17,624 bases of DNA from MedAcidi-G1 sp002713545 (GCA_964013895.1 CAXGYF010000032.1:1-17624), one strand, 5' to 3'; shown: positions 8,388-15,706, counted from the stretch's first letter. The notes: generated by a model not told the origin, from the letters alone. Program-made: numbers and translations.

Positions 8388-8759
8388 GTGCCCACAATTC
8401 AACAATTGGTTCGCAAGGGCCGTCAATCAAAGCGAAGAAAAGAAGCTACTCCTGCTTTAAAAGGCGCTCCTCAAAGGCGCGGTGTTTGTACAAGAGTTTT
8501 TACAACTACTCCAAAAAAACCAAATTCAGCTCTTCGTAAAGTTGCAAGAGTGCGGTTAACGAGTGGTATGGAAGTAACGGCTTACATCCCTGGTGAAGGA
8601 CATAACTTACAAGAACACTCAATTGTTTTATTACGCGGTGGCCGTGTAAAAGATTTACCTGGTGTCCGTTACAAGATTGTTAGAGGAACTCTTGACACTT
8701 CTGGTGTTTCGGAACGAAGCCAGTCACGCAGCCGATATGGCGCAAAGAAGGGTAATTAA
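8388..8759 (+). CDS. rpsL: 30S ribosomal protein S12
   Basis: S12 lines the decoding centre and sets translation accuracy. The 123-residue protein is normal length. The loop TTTPKKPNSALRK places K43 in its wild-type state, and GRVKDLPGVRY gives K88 and P91, so the usual streptomycin-resistance changes are absent. D89 is the residue that RimO methylthiolates in other bacteria. The start is GTG with GAGG six bases upstream. A longer overlapping frame beginning at 8330 has no S12 similarity and is a shadow. It leads the str operon, with only two bases between its TAA and the rpsG ATG. Confidence 0.98.
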   Translation: MPTIQQLVRKGRQSKRRKEATPALKGAPQRRGVCTRVFTTTPKKPNSALRKVARVRLTSGMEVTAYIPGEGHNLQEHSIVLLRGGRVKDLPGVRYKIVRGTLDTSGVSERSQSRSRYGAKKGN

Positions 8760-8761
8760 TT

Positions 8762-9232
8762 ATGCCCAGAAAGGGACCAGCTGTTAGAAGGAGTCTTACC
8801 CCAGACCCTGTGTATCGTTCGAGTGCAGTTACCCAGTTAGTAAACAAGGTGTTAAAGCACGGGAAGCGTTCTACCGCAGAGCAGATCGTATATGGCGCTC
8901 TAAAGGTAGTTGAAACAAAAACAGGGAGTGAGCCTGTTGGAGTTTTAAAGGACGCTTTGGAGAGTATCCGGCCTCAGCTTGAAGTCCGAAGTCGCCGAGT
9001 TGGAGGCGCTACTTATCAAGTGCCCGTTGAGGTTAAGCCACGCCGAGCTAATACTTTAGCTGTTCGCTGGCTTGTTGATTACGCTCGAGAAAGACGAGAA
9101 AGATCCATGTCTGAACGCTTAGCTAATGAGATAATGGATGCTGCCAACGGAGTTGGTTCATCTGTTAAGCGTCGTGAGGACTTGCATAAAATGGCTGAAG
9201 CTAACAAAGCATTTGCACATTATCGTTGGTAA
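8762..9232 (+). CDS. rpsG: 30S ribosomal protein S7
   Basis: S7 binds the 3' major domain of 16S rRNA, starts assembly of the small-subunit head and contacts E-site tRNA. The 156-residue length and the ending AHYRW are typical, as are LTPDPVYRS near the N-terminus, the RVGGATYQVP segment and the RREDLHKMAEANKAF helix. AGAAGGG inside the last rpsL codons serves as its ribosome binding site, so the two genes are probably translationally coupled. In E. coli S7 represses its own operon by binding the rpsL-rpsG gap; here that gap is two bases, so that target cannot exist in the same form. Tandem TAA codons close the gene. Confidence 0.98.
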   Translation: MPRKGPAVRRSLTPDPVYRSSAVTQLVNKVLKHGKRSTAEQIVYGALKVVETKTGSEPVGVLKDALESIRPQLEVRSRRVGGATYQVPVEVKPRRANTLAVRWLVDYARERRERSMSERLANEIMDAANGVGSSVKRREDLHKMAEANKAFAHYRW

Positions 9233-9243
9233 TAAATTCAGGC

Positions 9244-9264
9244 AACAGGTAACAGGTAACAGGT
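9244..9264 (+). repeat. Three tandem 7-bp repeats forming the fusA ribosome binding region
   Basis: AACAGGT occurs three times in a row without error (9244-9250, 9251-9257, 9258-9264) and ends directly against the fusA ATG at 9265. Each copy carries an AGGT core. The middle copy (AGGT at 9254-9257) has a normal seven-base spacing; the last lies too close and the first rather far. Gain or loss of a unit by slippage would move these cores relative to the start codon. Confidence 0.8.
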
Positions 9265-11352
9265 ATGGCTAATCGACACCCCCTTGAGAAAACTCGCAAT
9301 ATTGGAATTATGGCCCATATTGATGCAGGTAAAACTACTACTACAGAGAGAATCTTGTATTACACAGGCGTGAATTACAAAATTGGAGAAGTGCATGAAG
9401 GCACCGCAACCATGGACTGGATGGAGCAAGAGCAAGAGAGGGGAATAACGATTACCTCTGCTGCTACTAGCTGTTTCTGGAACGATCACAGGATCAACAT
9501 TATTGATACACCTGGACACGTTGATTTTACGGTTGAGGTAGAACGCTCCTTAAGAGTTTTAGATGGTGCAATCGCAGTTTTTGATGGAGTGGCCGGAGTG
9601 GAACCGCAAACTGAAACAGTTTGGCGTCAAGCTGATCGTCATAACGTTCCAAGGATGTGTTTTATTAACAAAATGGATCGAACTGGAGCTGATTTTTTCT
9701 TTGTTTTAGGAACTATCAAAGAACGTCTTGGTTGTAAAGCTGCTGTGATCCAGCTGCCTATAGGAGCAGAGACTGATTTTGCTGGCGTCATTGATTTGGT
9801 AACTATGAAAGCTTTAGTTTGGGAAGGTGAGGATTTAGGCGCGTCATGGAACGAGGTAGAAATTCCAGACGATTTGAAATCACAAGCTGATGAATATCGC
9901 GCAGAACTTGTTGATCTTCTTGCTGAGTTCGATGAAAACATCCTTGAAAAATTTGTTGGTGAAGAAGAAATCACAATTGAGGATTTGAAATCGGCGATTC
10001 GTCAGGGAACTCTCTCAGGAGATTGTGTGCCAATTTTAACCGGTACAGCTTTTAAGAATAAAGGTGTACAGCCTCTTCTTGATTCGGTAGTTGAGTATTT
10101 ACCATCCCCACTTGATCTTCCACCCGTTGAAGGTATTGAACCTAGAAGCGAAGAGATTACAAAGCGTAGCGTGAGCGACGATGAGCCATTTGCTGCTCTT
10201 GCTTTCAAGATAATGACCGATCCCCACGTAGGAAAATTGACTTATTTCCGTGTTTATAGTGGCACTTTGGAAAAAGGTGCAACTGTTTTGAACACTCGGT
10301 CAAGTTCAAAAGAGCGGATTGGACGCATTTTAGAGATGCATGCCAACGACCGGGAAGATCTTGATATTGTTCGAACTGGTGACATAGTTGCTGGTGTAGG
10401 TATTAAAGACACAAAGACAGGTGACACTCTTTGTTCCCCTGACCACCCTCTGATGCTCGAACAGCTCGACTTCCCGGATCCTGTAATTCATGTGGCTGTT
10501 GAGCCTCGTTCAAAAGCAGATCAGGATAAAATGGGTAAGGCTTTAGGTGCTCTCTCTGATGAAGATCCTACTTTTACAGTTCGAAGTGATGAGGAAACAG
10601 GTCAGACGATAATTGGTGGAATGGGCGAACTTCACTTAGAAGTTTTAGTTGACCGAATGCTGCGTGAGTTTCGTGTTGACGCAAATGTAGGGAAACCGCA
10701 AGTTGCTTATCGAGAAACAATTACTAAAGCAGTTGAAAATTATCGATACACCCATAAGAAACAATCTGGTGGTTCTGGCCAATTTGCTGAAATTGTTGCG
10801 ACTGTTGAACCTCTGACAGAGGGTGAAGAAACCTATAATTTTGAAGACAAAGTTACAGGAGGCCGTATTCCCAAGGAATATATTCCAGCTGTTGATGCTG
10901 GCATCCAATCTGCCATGACCTCTGGTGTTCTTGCAGGTTTTCAAGTTTTAGGTATGAAAGTGACACTTAATGATGGAAAACACCATGATGTTGATTCATC
11001 TGAAATGGCCTTCAAAATTGCTGCCCAAGCGTGGTTTAGAGAAGTCATAAAACAGGCTAAACCAGTTCTTCTGGAGCCGATTTTCGCAGTAGAAGTTGTA
11101 ACGCCAGAGGACTATATGGGTGATGTAGTTGGTGATTTAAATTCTCGAAGAGGAAAAGTTGGACAAATGGAAGCAAGAGGAAATGCTCAAGTAGTTACCG
11201 CACAGGTGCCGCTATCCGAGATGTTCGGCTATGCTACAGATCTGCGTTCTCGTACTCAAGGACGCGCAACGTATACAATGCAGTTCGATTCGTATCAAAA
11301 AACTCCTTCAGCAGTTCAGGAAGAGATTGTCACTCGGATTCGTGGTGAATAG
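9265..11352 (+). CDS. fusA: Translation elongation factor G
   Basis: EF-G is the GTPase that drives translocation of tRNA and mRNA and, with RRF, recycles ribosomes. The 695-residue protein is full length. GTPase motifs are clear: AHIDAGKTT (17-25), the RGITI switch (59-63), DTPGH (81-85) and NKMD (135-138). The downstream segments with GGMGELHLEVLVDRM and the C-terminal MFGYATDLRSRTQGRATYTM mark domains III-V, and the sequence looks like the translocating EF-G, not the EF-G2 or ribosome-protection paralogues. It follows rpsG by 32 bases after tandem stops; its ribosome binding site is the tandem repeat directly before the ATG. Its place between rpsG and tuf is the standard str operon order. 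Confidence 0.98.
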   Translation: MANRHPLEKTRNIGIMAHIDAGKTTTTERILYYTGVNYKIGEVHEGTATMDWMEQEQERGITITSAATSCFWNDHRINIIDTPGHVDFTVEVERSLRVLDGAIAVFDGVAGVEPQTETVWRQADRHNVPRMCFINKMDRTGADFFFVLGTIKERLGCKAAVIQLPIGAETDFAGVIDLVTMKALVWEGEDLGASWNEVEIPDDLKSQADEYRAELVDLLAEFDENILEKFVGEEEITIEDLKSAIRQGTLSGDCVPILTGTAFKNKGVQPLLDSVVEYLPSPLDLPPVEGIEPRSEEITKRSVSDDEPFAALAFKIMTDPHVGKLTYFRVYSGTLEKGATVLNTRSSSKERIGRILEMHANDREDLDIVRTGDIVAGVGIKDTKTGDTLCSPDHPLMLEQLDFPDPVIHVAVEPRSKADQDKMGKALGALSDEDPTFTVRSDEETGQTIIGGMGELHLEVLVDRMLREFRVDANVGKPQVAYRETITKAVENYRYTHKKQSGGSGQFAEIVATVEPLTEGEETYNFEDKVTGGRIPKEYIPAVDAGIQSAMTSGVLAGFQVLGMKVTLNDGKHHDVDSSEMAFKIAAQAWFREVIKQAKPVLLEPIFAVEVVTPEDYMGDVVGDLNSRRGKVGQMEARGNAQVVTAQVPLSEMFGYATDLRSRTQGRATYTMQFDSYQKTPSAVQEEIVTRIRGE

Positions 11353-11354
11353 GC

Positions 11355-11382
11355 TTAACCTACTGAGAAGGTAATATAAAAT
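11355..11382 (+). promoter_or_regulatory. Candidate internal promoter for tuf
   Basis: TTAACC (11355-11360) and TAAAAT (11377-11382) are 16 bases apart in the AT-rich fusA-tuf gap. A separate tuf promoter is common because EF-Tu is needed well above EF-G. Initiation near 11389 would give a short leader of about 27 bases. The hexamers are imperfect and the gap is AT-rich enough to produce such matches by chance. Confidence 0.33.
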
Positions 11383-11415
11383 AATAAAGATAATAGAGAA
11401 ACTCGAGGGAGAGTC

Positions 11416-12606
11416 ATGGCTAAGGCCCAGTTCGAAAGAAATAAACCTCACGTAAATGTGGGAACGATGGGACACATCGATCACGGTAAGACAACACTTA
11501 CCGCTGCGATAACTAAGGTATTGTCGGATTCAGATCCAGATAATACAGCATTTACCGCGTTTGAGAATATTGACAATGCGCCAGAGGAACGTGAACGTGG
11601 TATTACCATTAACGTTTCCCACGTTGAGTATGAGACAGGTAATAGGCACTATGCCCATGTCGATATGCCCGGGCACGCGGATTACATCAAGAATATGATT
11701 ACTGGTGCCGCTCAGGTTGACGGAGCTATTTTGGTGGTTTCCGCAGCTGACGGACCAATGCCTCAAACTCGGGAGCATGTTTTGCTTGCGCGTCAGGTTG
11801 GGGTTCCAAAGATTATTGTGGCTTTAAATAAGTGTGATGTTGTTGACGATGAAGAACTTCTCGAACTTGTGGAAATGGAAGTTAGGGATCTTTTAAACGA
11901 ATATGATTTCCCAGGGGACGATACTCCAATTGTTAGAGTTTCGGCTCTTAAGGCTTTGGAAGGCGATGGAGATTCCGCGGCTCAAATTATTGACCTTATG
12001 AGTCAAGTAGATGATTATATTCCACAGCCTGAACGTGACATCGATAAGCCATTTCTCATGCCTATTGAGGATGTTTTCTCAATTACAGGGCGTGGAACGG
12101 TTGTTACCGGCCGTGTGGAACAGGGCAAAGTTAATACTGGTGACACAATAGAAATTGTTGGTATTAAAGATACTCAAGAAACGACTTGCACCGGTGTTGA
12201 AATGTTTAGAAAACTTCTTGACGAGGGTCTGGCAGGTGACAATATTGGCGCTTTGCTCCGTGGTATCGACAAAGAAGACGTTCAACGTGGTCAGGTTTTG
12301 TCAGCTCCTGGTTCAATAACTCCGCACACACACTTCGAGGCTGAAGTCTATGTTCTTACAAAGGAAGAAGGTGGACGACATAAGCCATTTTTCTCCAATT
12401 ATCGTCCCCAGTTTTATTTCAGAACAACTGATGTGACCGGAAGCATTGCTTTGCCGGAGGGAACTGAAATGTGCATACCTGGTGATAATACAACTATGAG
12501 CGTTGAGCTAATTGCTCCAATCGCTATGGATGAGGGACTTCGCTTTGCTATTCGTGAAGGCGGCAGGACTGTTGGTGCTGGTGCTGTAACGAAAGTTATT
12601 AAGTAG
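11416..12606 (+). CDS. tuf: Translation elongation factor Tu
   Basis: EF-Tu carries aminoacyl-tRNA to the ribosome as a GTP complex. The 396-residue protein has GHIDHGKTT (19-27), the RGITI switch (61-65), DMPGH (83-87) with the catalytic histidine H87, and NKCD (138-141). Domains II and III follow from about residue 210, and the protein ends in TKVIK. Met at 84, within DMPGH, replaces the Cys most often seen there; this is a tolerated variable position. GAGGGAGAG (11405-11413) is a strong ribosome binding site. The gap after fusA is 63 bases. Only 13 bases separate its TAG from rpsJ, so the str genes run straight into the first gene of the S10 cluster. Confidence 0.98.
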   Translation: MAKAQFERNKPHVNVGTMGHIDHGKTTLTAAITKVLSDSDPDNTAFTAFENIDNAPEERERGITINVSHVEYETGNRHYAHVDMPGHADYIKNMITGAAQVDGAILVVSAADGPMPQTREHVLLARQVGVPKIIVALNKCDVVDDEELLELVEMEVRDLLNEYDFPGDDTPIVRVSALKALEGDGDSAAQIIDLMSQVDDYIPQPERDIDKPFLMPIEDVFSITGRGTVVTGRVEQGKVNTGDTIEIVGIKDTQETTCTGVEMFRKLLDEGLAGDNIGALLRGIDKEDVQRGQVLSAPGSITPHTHFEAEVYVLTKEEGGRHKPFFSNYRPQFYFRTTDVTGSIALPEGTEMCIPGDNTTMSVELIAPIAMDEGLRFAIREGGRTVGAGAVTKVIK

Positions 12607-12619
12607 CTGGATCTAAATT

Positions 12620-12940
12620 ATGGCAGCAGGTCAAAAAATAAGAATTAGGCTTAAAGCCTACGATCATGAGATCATTGATCAGTCAGCAAAAAAAATTGTT
12701 GAAACGGTTCGTAGGACTCAAGCAGATCTTCGAGGGCCGGTACCTCTACCTACAGAAAAGCATCGTTATACAGTAATTCGCGGACCTTTCAAGGATAAGG
12801 ATTCTCGTGAACACTTTGAGATGAGAATACATAAGAGACTTCTAGACATTCTCAATCCGTCTCCGAAGACTGTTGATTCTCTTCAAAGACTTGATTTACC
12901 TGCTGGCATAGATATTGAAATAAAAATACAGCAAAATTAG
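12620..12940 (+). CDS. rpsJ: 30S ribosomal protein S10
   Basis: S10 (NusE) is a small-subunit head protein and also a partner of NusB and NusG in transcription antitermination. The 106-residue protein is normal, with IRIRLKAYDHEIID at the start, RGPVPLPTEK in the extended loop, and RLDLPAGIDIEIK at the end. GGAT (12609-12612) sits seven bases before the ATG. In most bacteria rplC would follow within a few dozen bases. Here the TAG stop (12938-12940) overlaps by four bases the stop of a gene on the other strand, and rplC lies about 1.47 kb away. rpsJ thus appears to be the last gene of the upstream str transcript, with no clear terminator after it. Confidence 0.97.
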   Translation: MAAGQKIRIRLKAYDHEIIDQSAKKIVETVRRTQADLRGPVPLPTEKHRYTVIRGPFKDKDSREHFEMRIHKRLLDILNPSPKTVDSLQRLDLPAGIDIEIKIQQN

Positions 12941-14082
12941 TCGGTGCTTTGTTGTTCCGATTCAATATGTTCTGGATTATTTCTCTTTAGGGAACCCTCT
13001 CTTTGAGTTTTTGTAGAAAGCAACGTTTCTGAAACTTCGTGCCTACGGGCGACTGAACCTATTACGGATTGAATAGTTGCTGCTGCAGGTAGTGCTAATA
13101 AAGCACCCACTACCCCTAGTATTGCGGAGCCAGCAATCACCGAACCAAATGCGACAGCTGGATGGATTTGCATTGTATGTGCGGTGATTCTGGGCGAGAT
13201 TAAATAATTTTCTATTTGTTGATATACGGCAATTGTCACTAATACCCATAGGCCATCAACAGGTTCACCCAGTAGGCCTACTACAAGAGGTAAAACTCCT
13301 GCTATATAAGTGCCCACAACGGGTACAAACTGAGAAATAACTCCAACCCATAAAGCGAGAGCTAGTGCAGAAGGAAGTCCGATTATTTCAAAAATTAACC
13401 AGTGGATTGCTCCGGAAAGAACGGCAAGAACACTTCTTGAAAGTATGTATCCGCCTGTTTTGGATACAGCAAGATCCCAAACTTCTAAAATCTGACCTTG
13501 CCTTCGTGGGGCAAGAAATGAACATACAAGCTTTCTGACTTTTGGTCCTTCAGCTACCAAATAGAAAGAGAAAAGAGCAATTGTAAATAATTGGAATAAA
13601 ACATTTGCCACAGTTGTCCCAAAACGTGCCAGGTCGTCAGCTAAATCTCCTAGCCACTGTGCTAAAGCTCCAGAGTCATATTTTTCTTGTAGGTCTGAGG
13701 TAGCATTTTCAATTCCGAAATTGTCATCAAGAAATTCGTCAATATCCGCTAGATAGGTTGGGATATTATTATTAAATTCGGTTACTTGATCTGCTAGAAG
13801 AGATCCAACTTGAAAACCAAAACCGCCAAGAGCAACAAAACATGCTAAGAAAGTCAGGGCTGTTCCTATTCCTCTCTTTAGTCCAAGTTTTTCAAGCCTA
13901 TTTACCGCCGGTTCTAGAGCGAAAGAAAGGAAAAGGGAAACTAAAAGTATTATTAATAAGGGTCTTAATGCAGAAACAACCCCACGAAAGTACCAAAGAA
14001 TAACAAACCCGCCTAAGAGCGTTAATATCGACTTAATTACCCATTTTGGTAATTTTTCACCATCTTTTACCTGATTTTCCAT
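12937..14082 (-). CDS. AI-2E family transporter (PerM/UPF0118-like membrane protein)
   Basis: This is a polytopic inner-membrane protein of the AI-2E transporter family (Pfam PF01594), whose members include the autoinducer-2 exporter TqsA and some proton-coupled sodium antiporters; the substrate cannot be told from sequence. From the ATG at 14082 it has 381 residues. Hydrophobic segments lie near 15-31, 38-56, 72-95, 158-177, 213-233, 237-270, 277-288 and 308-340. Family hallmarks are EPAVNRLEKLGLKRG (57-71), the soluble helical stretch about 96-155, IENYLISPRI (290-299) and GVVGALLALPAAA (323-335). The tail from 345 is hydrophilic. The frame extends to a TTG at 14169, but AGGTGA lies five bases before the ATG and nothing comparable precedes the TTG. 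Its place inside the S10 cluster, against transcription, is highly unusual. Codon use looks like its neighbours, giving no sign of recent transfer. Confidence 0.88.
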   Translation of the reverse strand: MENQVKDGEKLPKWVIKSILTLLGGFVILWYFRGVVSALRPLLIILLVSLFLSFALEPAVNRLEKLGLKRGIGTALTFLACFVALGGFGFQVGSLLADQVTEFNNNIPTYLADIDEFLDDNFGIENATSDLQEKYDSGALAQWLGDLADDLARFGTTVANVLFQLFTIALFSFYLVAEGPKVRKLVCSFLAPRRQGQILEVWDLAVSKTGGYILSRSVLAVLSGAIHWLIFEIIGLPSALALALWVGVISQFVPVVGTYIAGVLPLVVGLLGEPVDGLWVLVTIAVYQQIENYLISPRITAHTMQIHPAVAFGSVIAGSAILGVVGALLALPAAATIQSVIGSVARRHEVSETLLSTKTQREGSLKRNNPEHIESEQQSTD

Positions 14083-14196
14083 GGGTTTCACCTGCGGCTG
14101 TTTTTTTATATTTATAACTAACCCGACGGTACTTCTAAAAGTCTCAGTGAAATGGGATATTTGCTCCAAAGTTATCTTTATTAAAAGGATTTTCGG

Positions 14197-14225
14197 TTGT
14201 GCCCTGTGGTTATGCGCCGTATCGT
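14197..14225 (+). promoter_or_regulatory. Candidate rplC operon promoter
   Basis: TTGTGC (14197-14202) and TATCGT (14220-14225) are 17 bases apart and fit TTGNNN and TANNNT. Initiation near 14232 would give a leader of about 177 bases containing the GC hairpin. A promoter in this gap is required because rpsJ transcription would have to cross an opposing gene to reach rplC. The -35 lies inside the left 13-bp repeat arm, which would link the repeat to promoter control. Confidence 0.33.
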
Positions 14226-14244
14226 TATCAGTCGGTGTTTATTG

Positions 14245-14258
14245 TTTTGGCACCAAAA
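14245..14258. promoter_or_regulatory. Operator-like palindrome TTTTGG-CA-CCAAAA
   Basis: Two perfect 6-bp arms (14245-14250 and 14253-14258) surround two bases. A two-base loop is too tight for a stable RNA hairpin, so a DNA site for a dimeric protein is the better reading. It lies between the outer 13-bp repeats and roughly between the two divergent genes. Confidence 0.4.
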
Positions 14259-14316
14259 GCTGACGTCCTTTAAGGCCCATCAAAATAGTTGGGAACCGAA
14301 TGGCACAACCGAAATC

Positions 14317-14348
14317 AGCGCTCCGCCGGGGTTTCCCAGCGGAGCGTT
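14317..14348 (+). other. Strong GC-rich hairpin in the rplC leader
   Basis: AGCGCTCCGC (14317-14326) pairs with GCGGAGCGTT (14339-14348): ten pairs, one of them G-U, with an inner GGG-TTT-CCC that can stack further. Only three Ts follow (14347-14349), so it is a poor intrinsic terminator in the + direction, and no T-run follows on the - strand. It starts about 90 bases before the rplC ATG. A leader hairpin could serve autoregulation by a product of the operon; in E. coli L4 regulates the S10 leader, but I see no sequence match to that leader. Confidence 0.55.
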
Positions 14349-14408
14349 TGCGTGGAATTACATAAGTACAAATTGACGATTATTCGTTGAAAGTGCGTAG
14401 GAAAAAAA

Positions 14409-15050
14409 ATGGCTAATAAAGCAATAGTGGGAGAAAAGGTCGGAATGACCCAAGTGTGGGATGAAGATAATTCCGTGATCCCTGTAACAGTTCTCCGCAT
14501 AAGACCCAATCGTGTTGTACGCGTTAAAACTACAGAGCGTGATGGGTACAGTGCGCTCCAAGTTACTTTTGGAGAAAAAGACGAGCAAAAATTAACAAGA
14601 CCCGAAGCGGGACACTTTGCGTCCAATGGGGTTGATGCAGGAGTCAAATTAGTGGAGCTTCGTTTGGACAGTGTCGAAGGATATGAAGTGGGGCAAGAAC
14701 TGACTGTTGAAACCCTTTCTGAAAATTTAAGAGTTGATGTTACTTCAGTTAGTAAAGGTAAAGGTTTTGCAGGTGCTATGAAAAGGCATGGCTTTAAAGG
14801 GCAAAGAGCATCTCATGGAGCGCATAAAGTGCATCGTAAACCTGGGGCAGTGGGTCAGTGTGCAACACCTTCGAGAGTCTTCAAAGGGAAAAAACTTCCA
14901 GGAAGAATGGGTAACCAAAAAACAACAATTTTGAATCTTCAAGTCGTGCAAGCAGATACCGAAAAAGAACTATTACTTATTAAGGGCTCAGTACCTGGTC
15001 CCAATGGCTCCACTGTTTTAATCAGAGATGCAGTAAAGGGAGCGGTCTGA
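14409..15050 (+). CDS. rplC: 50S ribosomal protein L3
   Basis: L3 is an early-assembling large-subunit protein whose long loop reaches the peptidyl transferase centre. The 213-residue protein has the bacterial layout: beta-barrel start KAIVGEKVGMTQVW, the extended loop with RHGFKGQRASHGAHKVHRKPGAVG, and VFKGKKLPGRMGNQ in the conserved C-terminal part. AGGA (14399-14402) lies six bases before the ATG. It heads the downstream half of the S10 operon instead of following rpsJ, so it must have its own promoter. Its TGA shares the final A with the rplD ATG (TGATG), which implies coupled translation. Confidence 0.97.
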   Translation: MANKAIVGEKVGMTQVWDEDNSVIPVTVLRIRPNRVVRVKTTERDGYSALQVTFGEKDEQKLTRPEAGHFASNGVDAGVKLVELRLDSVEGYEVGQELTVETLSENLRVDVTSVSKGKGFAGAMKRHGFKGQRASHGAHKVHRKPGAVGQCATPSRVFKGKKLPGRMGNQKTTILNLQVVQADTEKELLLIKGSVPGPNGSTVLIRDAVKGAV

Positions 15051-15706
15051 TGGTTGCTGTTGATATTAAAGACCTAGCTGGTTCTAAAACCGGCACAATC
15101 GATTTGGACCCCAAAACCTTTGGTCTTGATCCGAATGTTGCGGTCATGCACCAGGTAGTTACTGCTCAGTTAGCTGCCAGACGAAGTGGAACACAGAGCA
15201 CTAAGACAAGGGCAGAAGTTAGAGGCGGAGGGGCAAAACCATGGCGTCAAAAGGGTACTGGGCGCGCTAGACACGGTTCAATCCGTTCTCCTCAGTGGCG
15301 CGGCGGAGGAGTTGCGTTGGGTCCCAAGCCACGCGACTATTCACAGAAGACCCCTAAGAAAATGGTGCGCTTGGCATTGAAGTCAGCTCTTTCAGATCGT
15401 GCGGCATCAGAACGTGTTGTAGTGGTTGATGAATGGAATTTTGAATTACCAAAAACCAAAAGAGCACTCGAAGTCCTTGATGCTTTGGCCGTAGAGGGCA
15501 GAGTTTTGATTGTTGCTAATCAAAATGATCTAAACACCTGGAAAAGTTTTGCAAATTTAGACCGAGTTCATGTTATTTCGCCAGGGGAACTTAATGCTTA
15601 TGACGTTTTAGTAAATGATTGGGTTGTGTTTACAAAGAGTAATTTGCCAGATGTCAGTTCGACGGAAAATTCAGAAGACGTCAAAGACGAAAGTTCACAA
15701 TCATGA
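15050..15706 (+). CDS. rplD: 50S ribosomal protein L4
   Basis: L4 is a large-subunit assembly protein whose loop lines the exit tunnel beside L22; in E. coli it also represses the S10 operon. The 218-residue protein carries the tunnel loop RGGGAKPWRQKGTGRARHGS followed by SPQWRGGG and PRDYSQKTPKKM, then the globular part ending near DWVVFTK. A 20-residue acidic and Ser-rich tail follows, as in many actinobacteria. AAAGGGAG (15035-15042) inside rplC is the ribosome binding site. Its TGA overlaps the rplW ATG by four bases (ATGA). Confidence 0.97.
   Translation: MVAVDIKDLAGSKTGTIDLDPKTFGLDPNVAVMHQVVTAQLAARRSGTQSTKTRAEVRGGGAKPWRQKGTGRARHGSIRSPQWRGGGVALGPKPRDYSQKTPKKMVRLALKSALSDRAASERVVVVDEWNFELPKTKRALEVLDALAVEGRVLIVANQNDLNTWKSFANLDRVHVISPGELNAYDVLVNDWVVFTKSNLPDVSSTENSEDVKDESSQS

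Larger units (their letters stand above)
14191..14314. repeat. Perfect 13-bp inverted repeat around a 98-base spacer
   Basis: TTTCGGTTGTGCC (14191-14203) is the exact reverse complement of GGCACAACCGAAA (14302-14314). The flanking bases do not extend the match. Each divergent gene therefore has one copy of GGCACAACCGAAA upstream, pointing toward it. The midpoint (14252.5) lies within one base of the midpoint of the TTTTGG-CA-CCAAAA palindrome. It may be a paired operator, part of a large RNA stem, or a relic of an inserted element. Confidence 0.85.
14083..14408. other. Divergent intergenic region with nested inverted repeats
   Basis: This 326-base stretch lies between the minus-strand membrane gene and rplC. 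It should hold the promoters of both. I find no credible gene in it; a 60-codon frame over 14081-14263 has no recognisable features. It contains a perfect 13-bp inverted repeat (14191-14203 and 14302-14314), a palindrome at its centre (14245-14258), an AACCGAA direct repeat, a strong GC hairpin (14317-14348) and a plausible rplC promoter. The rplC ribosome binding site AGGA is at 14399-14402. Confidence 0.7.

Noticed and set aside
8330..8539. 69-codon frame overlapping rpsL
   Set aside because: It is out of frame with S12, which is fully conserved here, and has no features of its own.
8388..8759. Streptomycin-resistance changes in S12
   Set aside because: K43, K88 and P91 are all wild type.
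12928..12955. AT-rich hairpin at the rpsJ and membrane gene stops as a terminator
   Set aside because: On the + strand no T-run follows. On the - strand a T-rich stretch follows, but the stem then has an A-C mismatch and is weak.
14083..14169. Longer start (TTG at 14169) for the AI-2E family gene
   Set aside because: The extra 29 residues are not typical of the family and no Shine-Dalgarno precedes the TTG, while AGGTGA precedes the ATG at 14082.
14081..14263. Plus-strand 60-codon frame before rplC
   Set aside because: It overlaps the start of the membrane gene and the inverted repeat, has no clear ribosome binding site and resembles no family I know.
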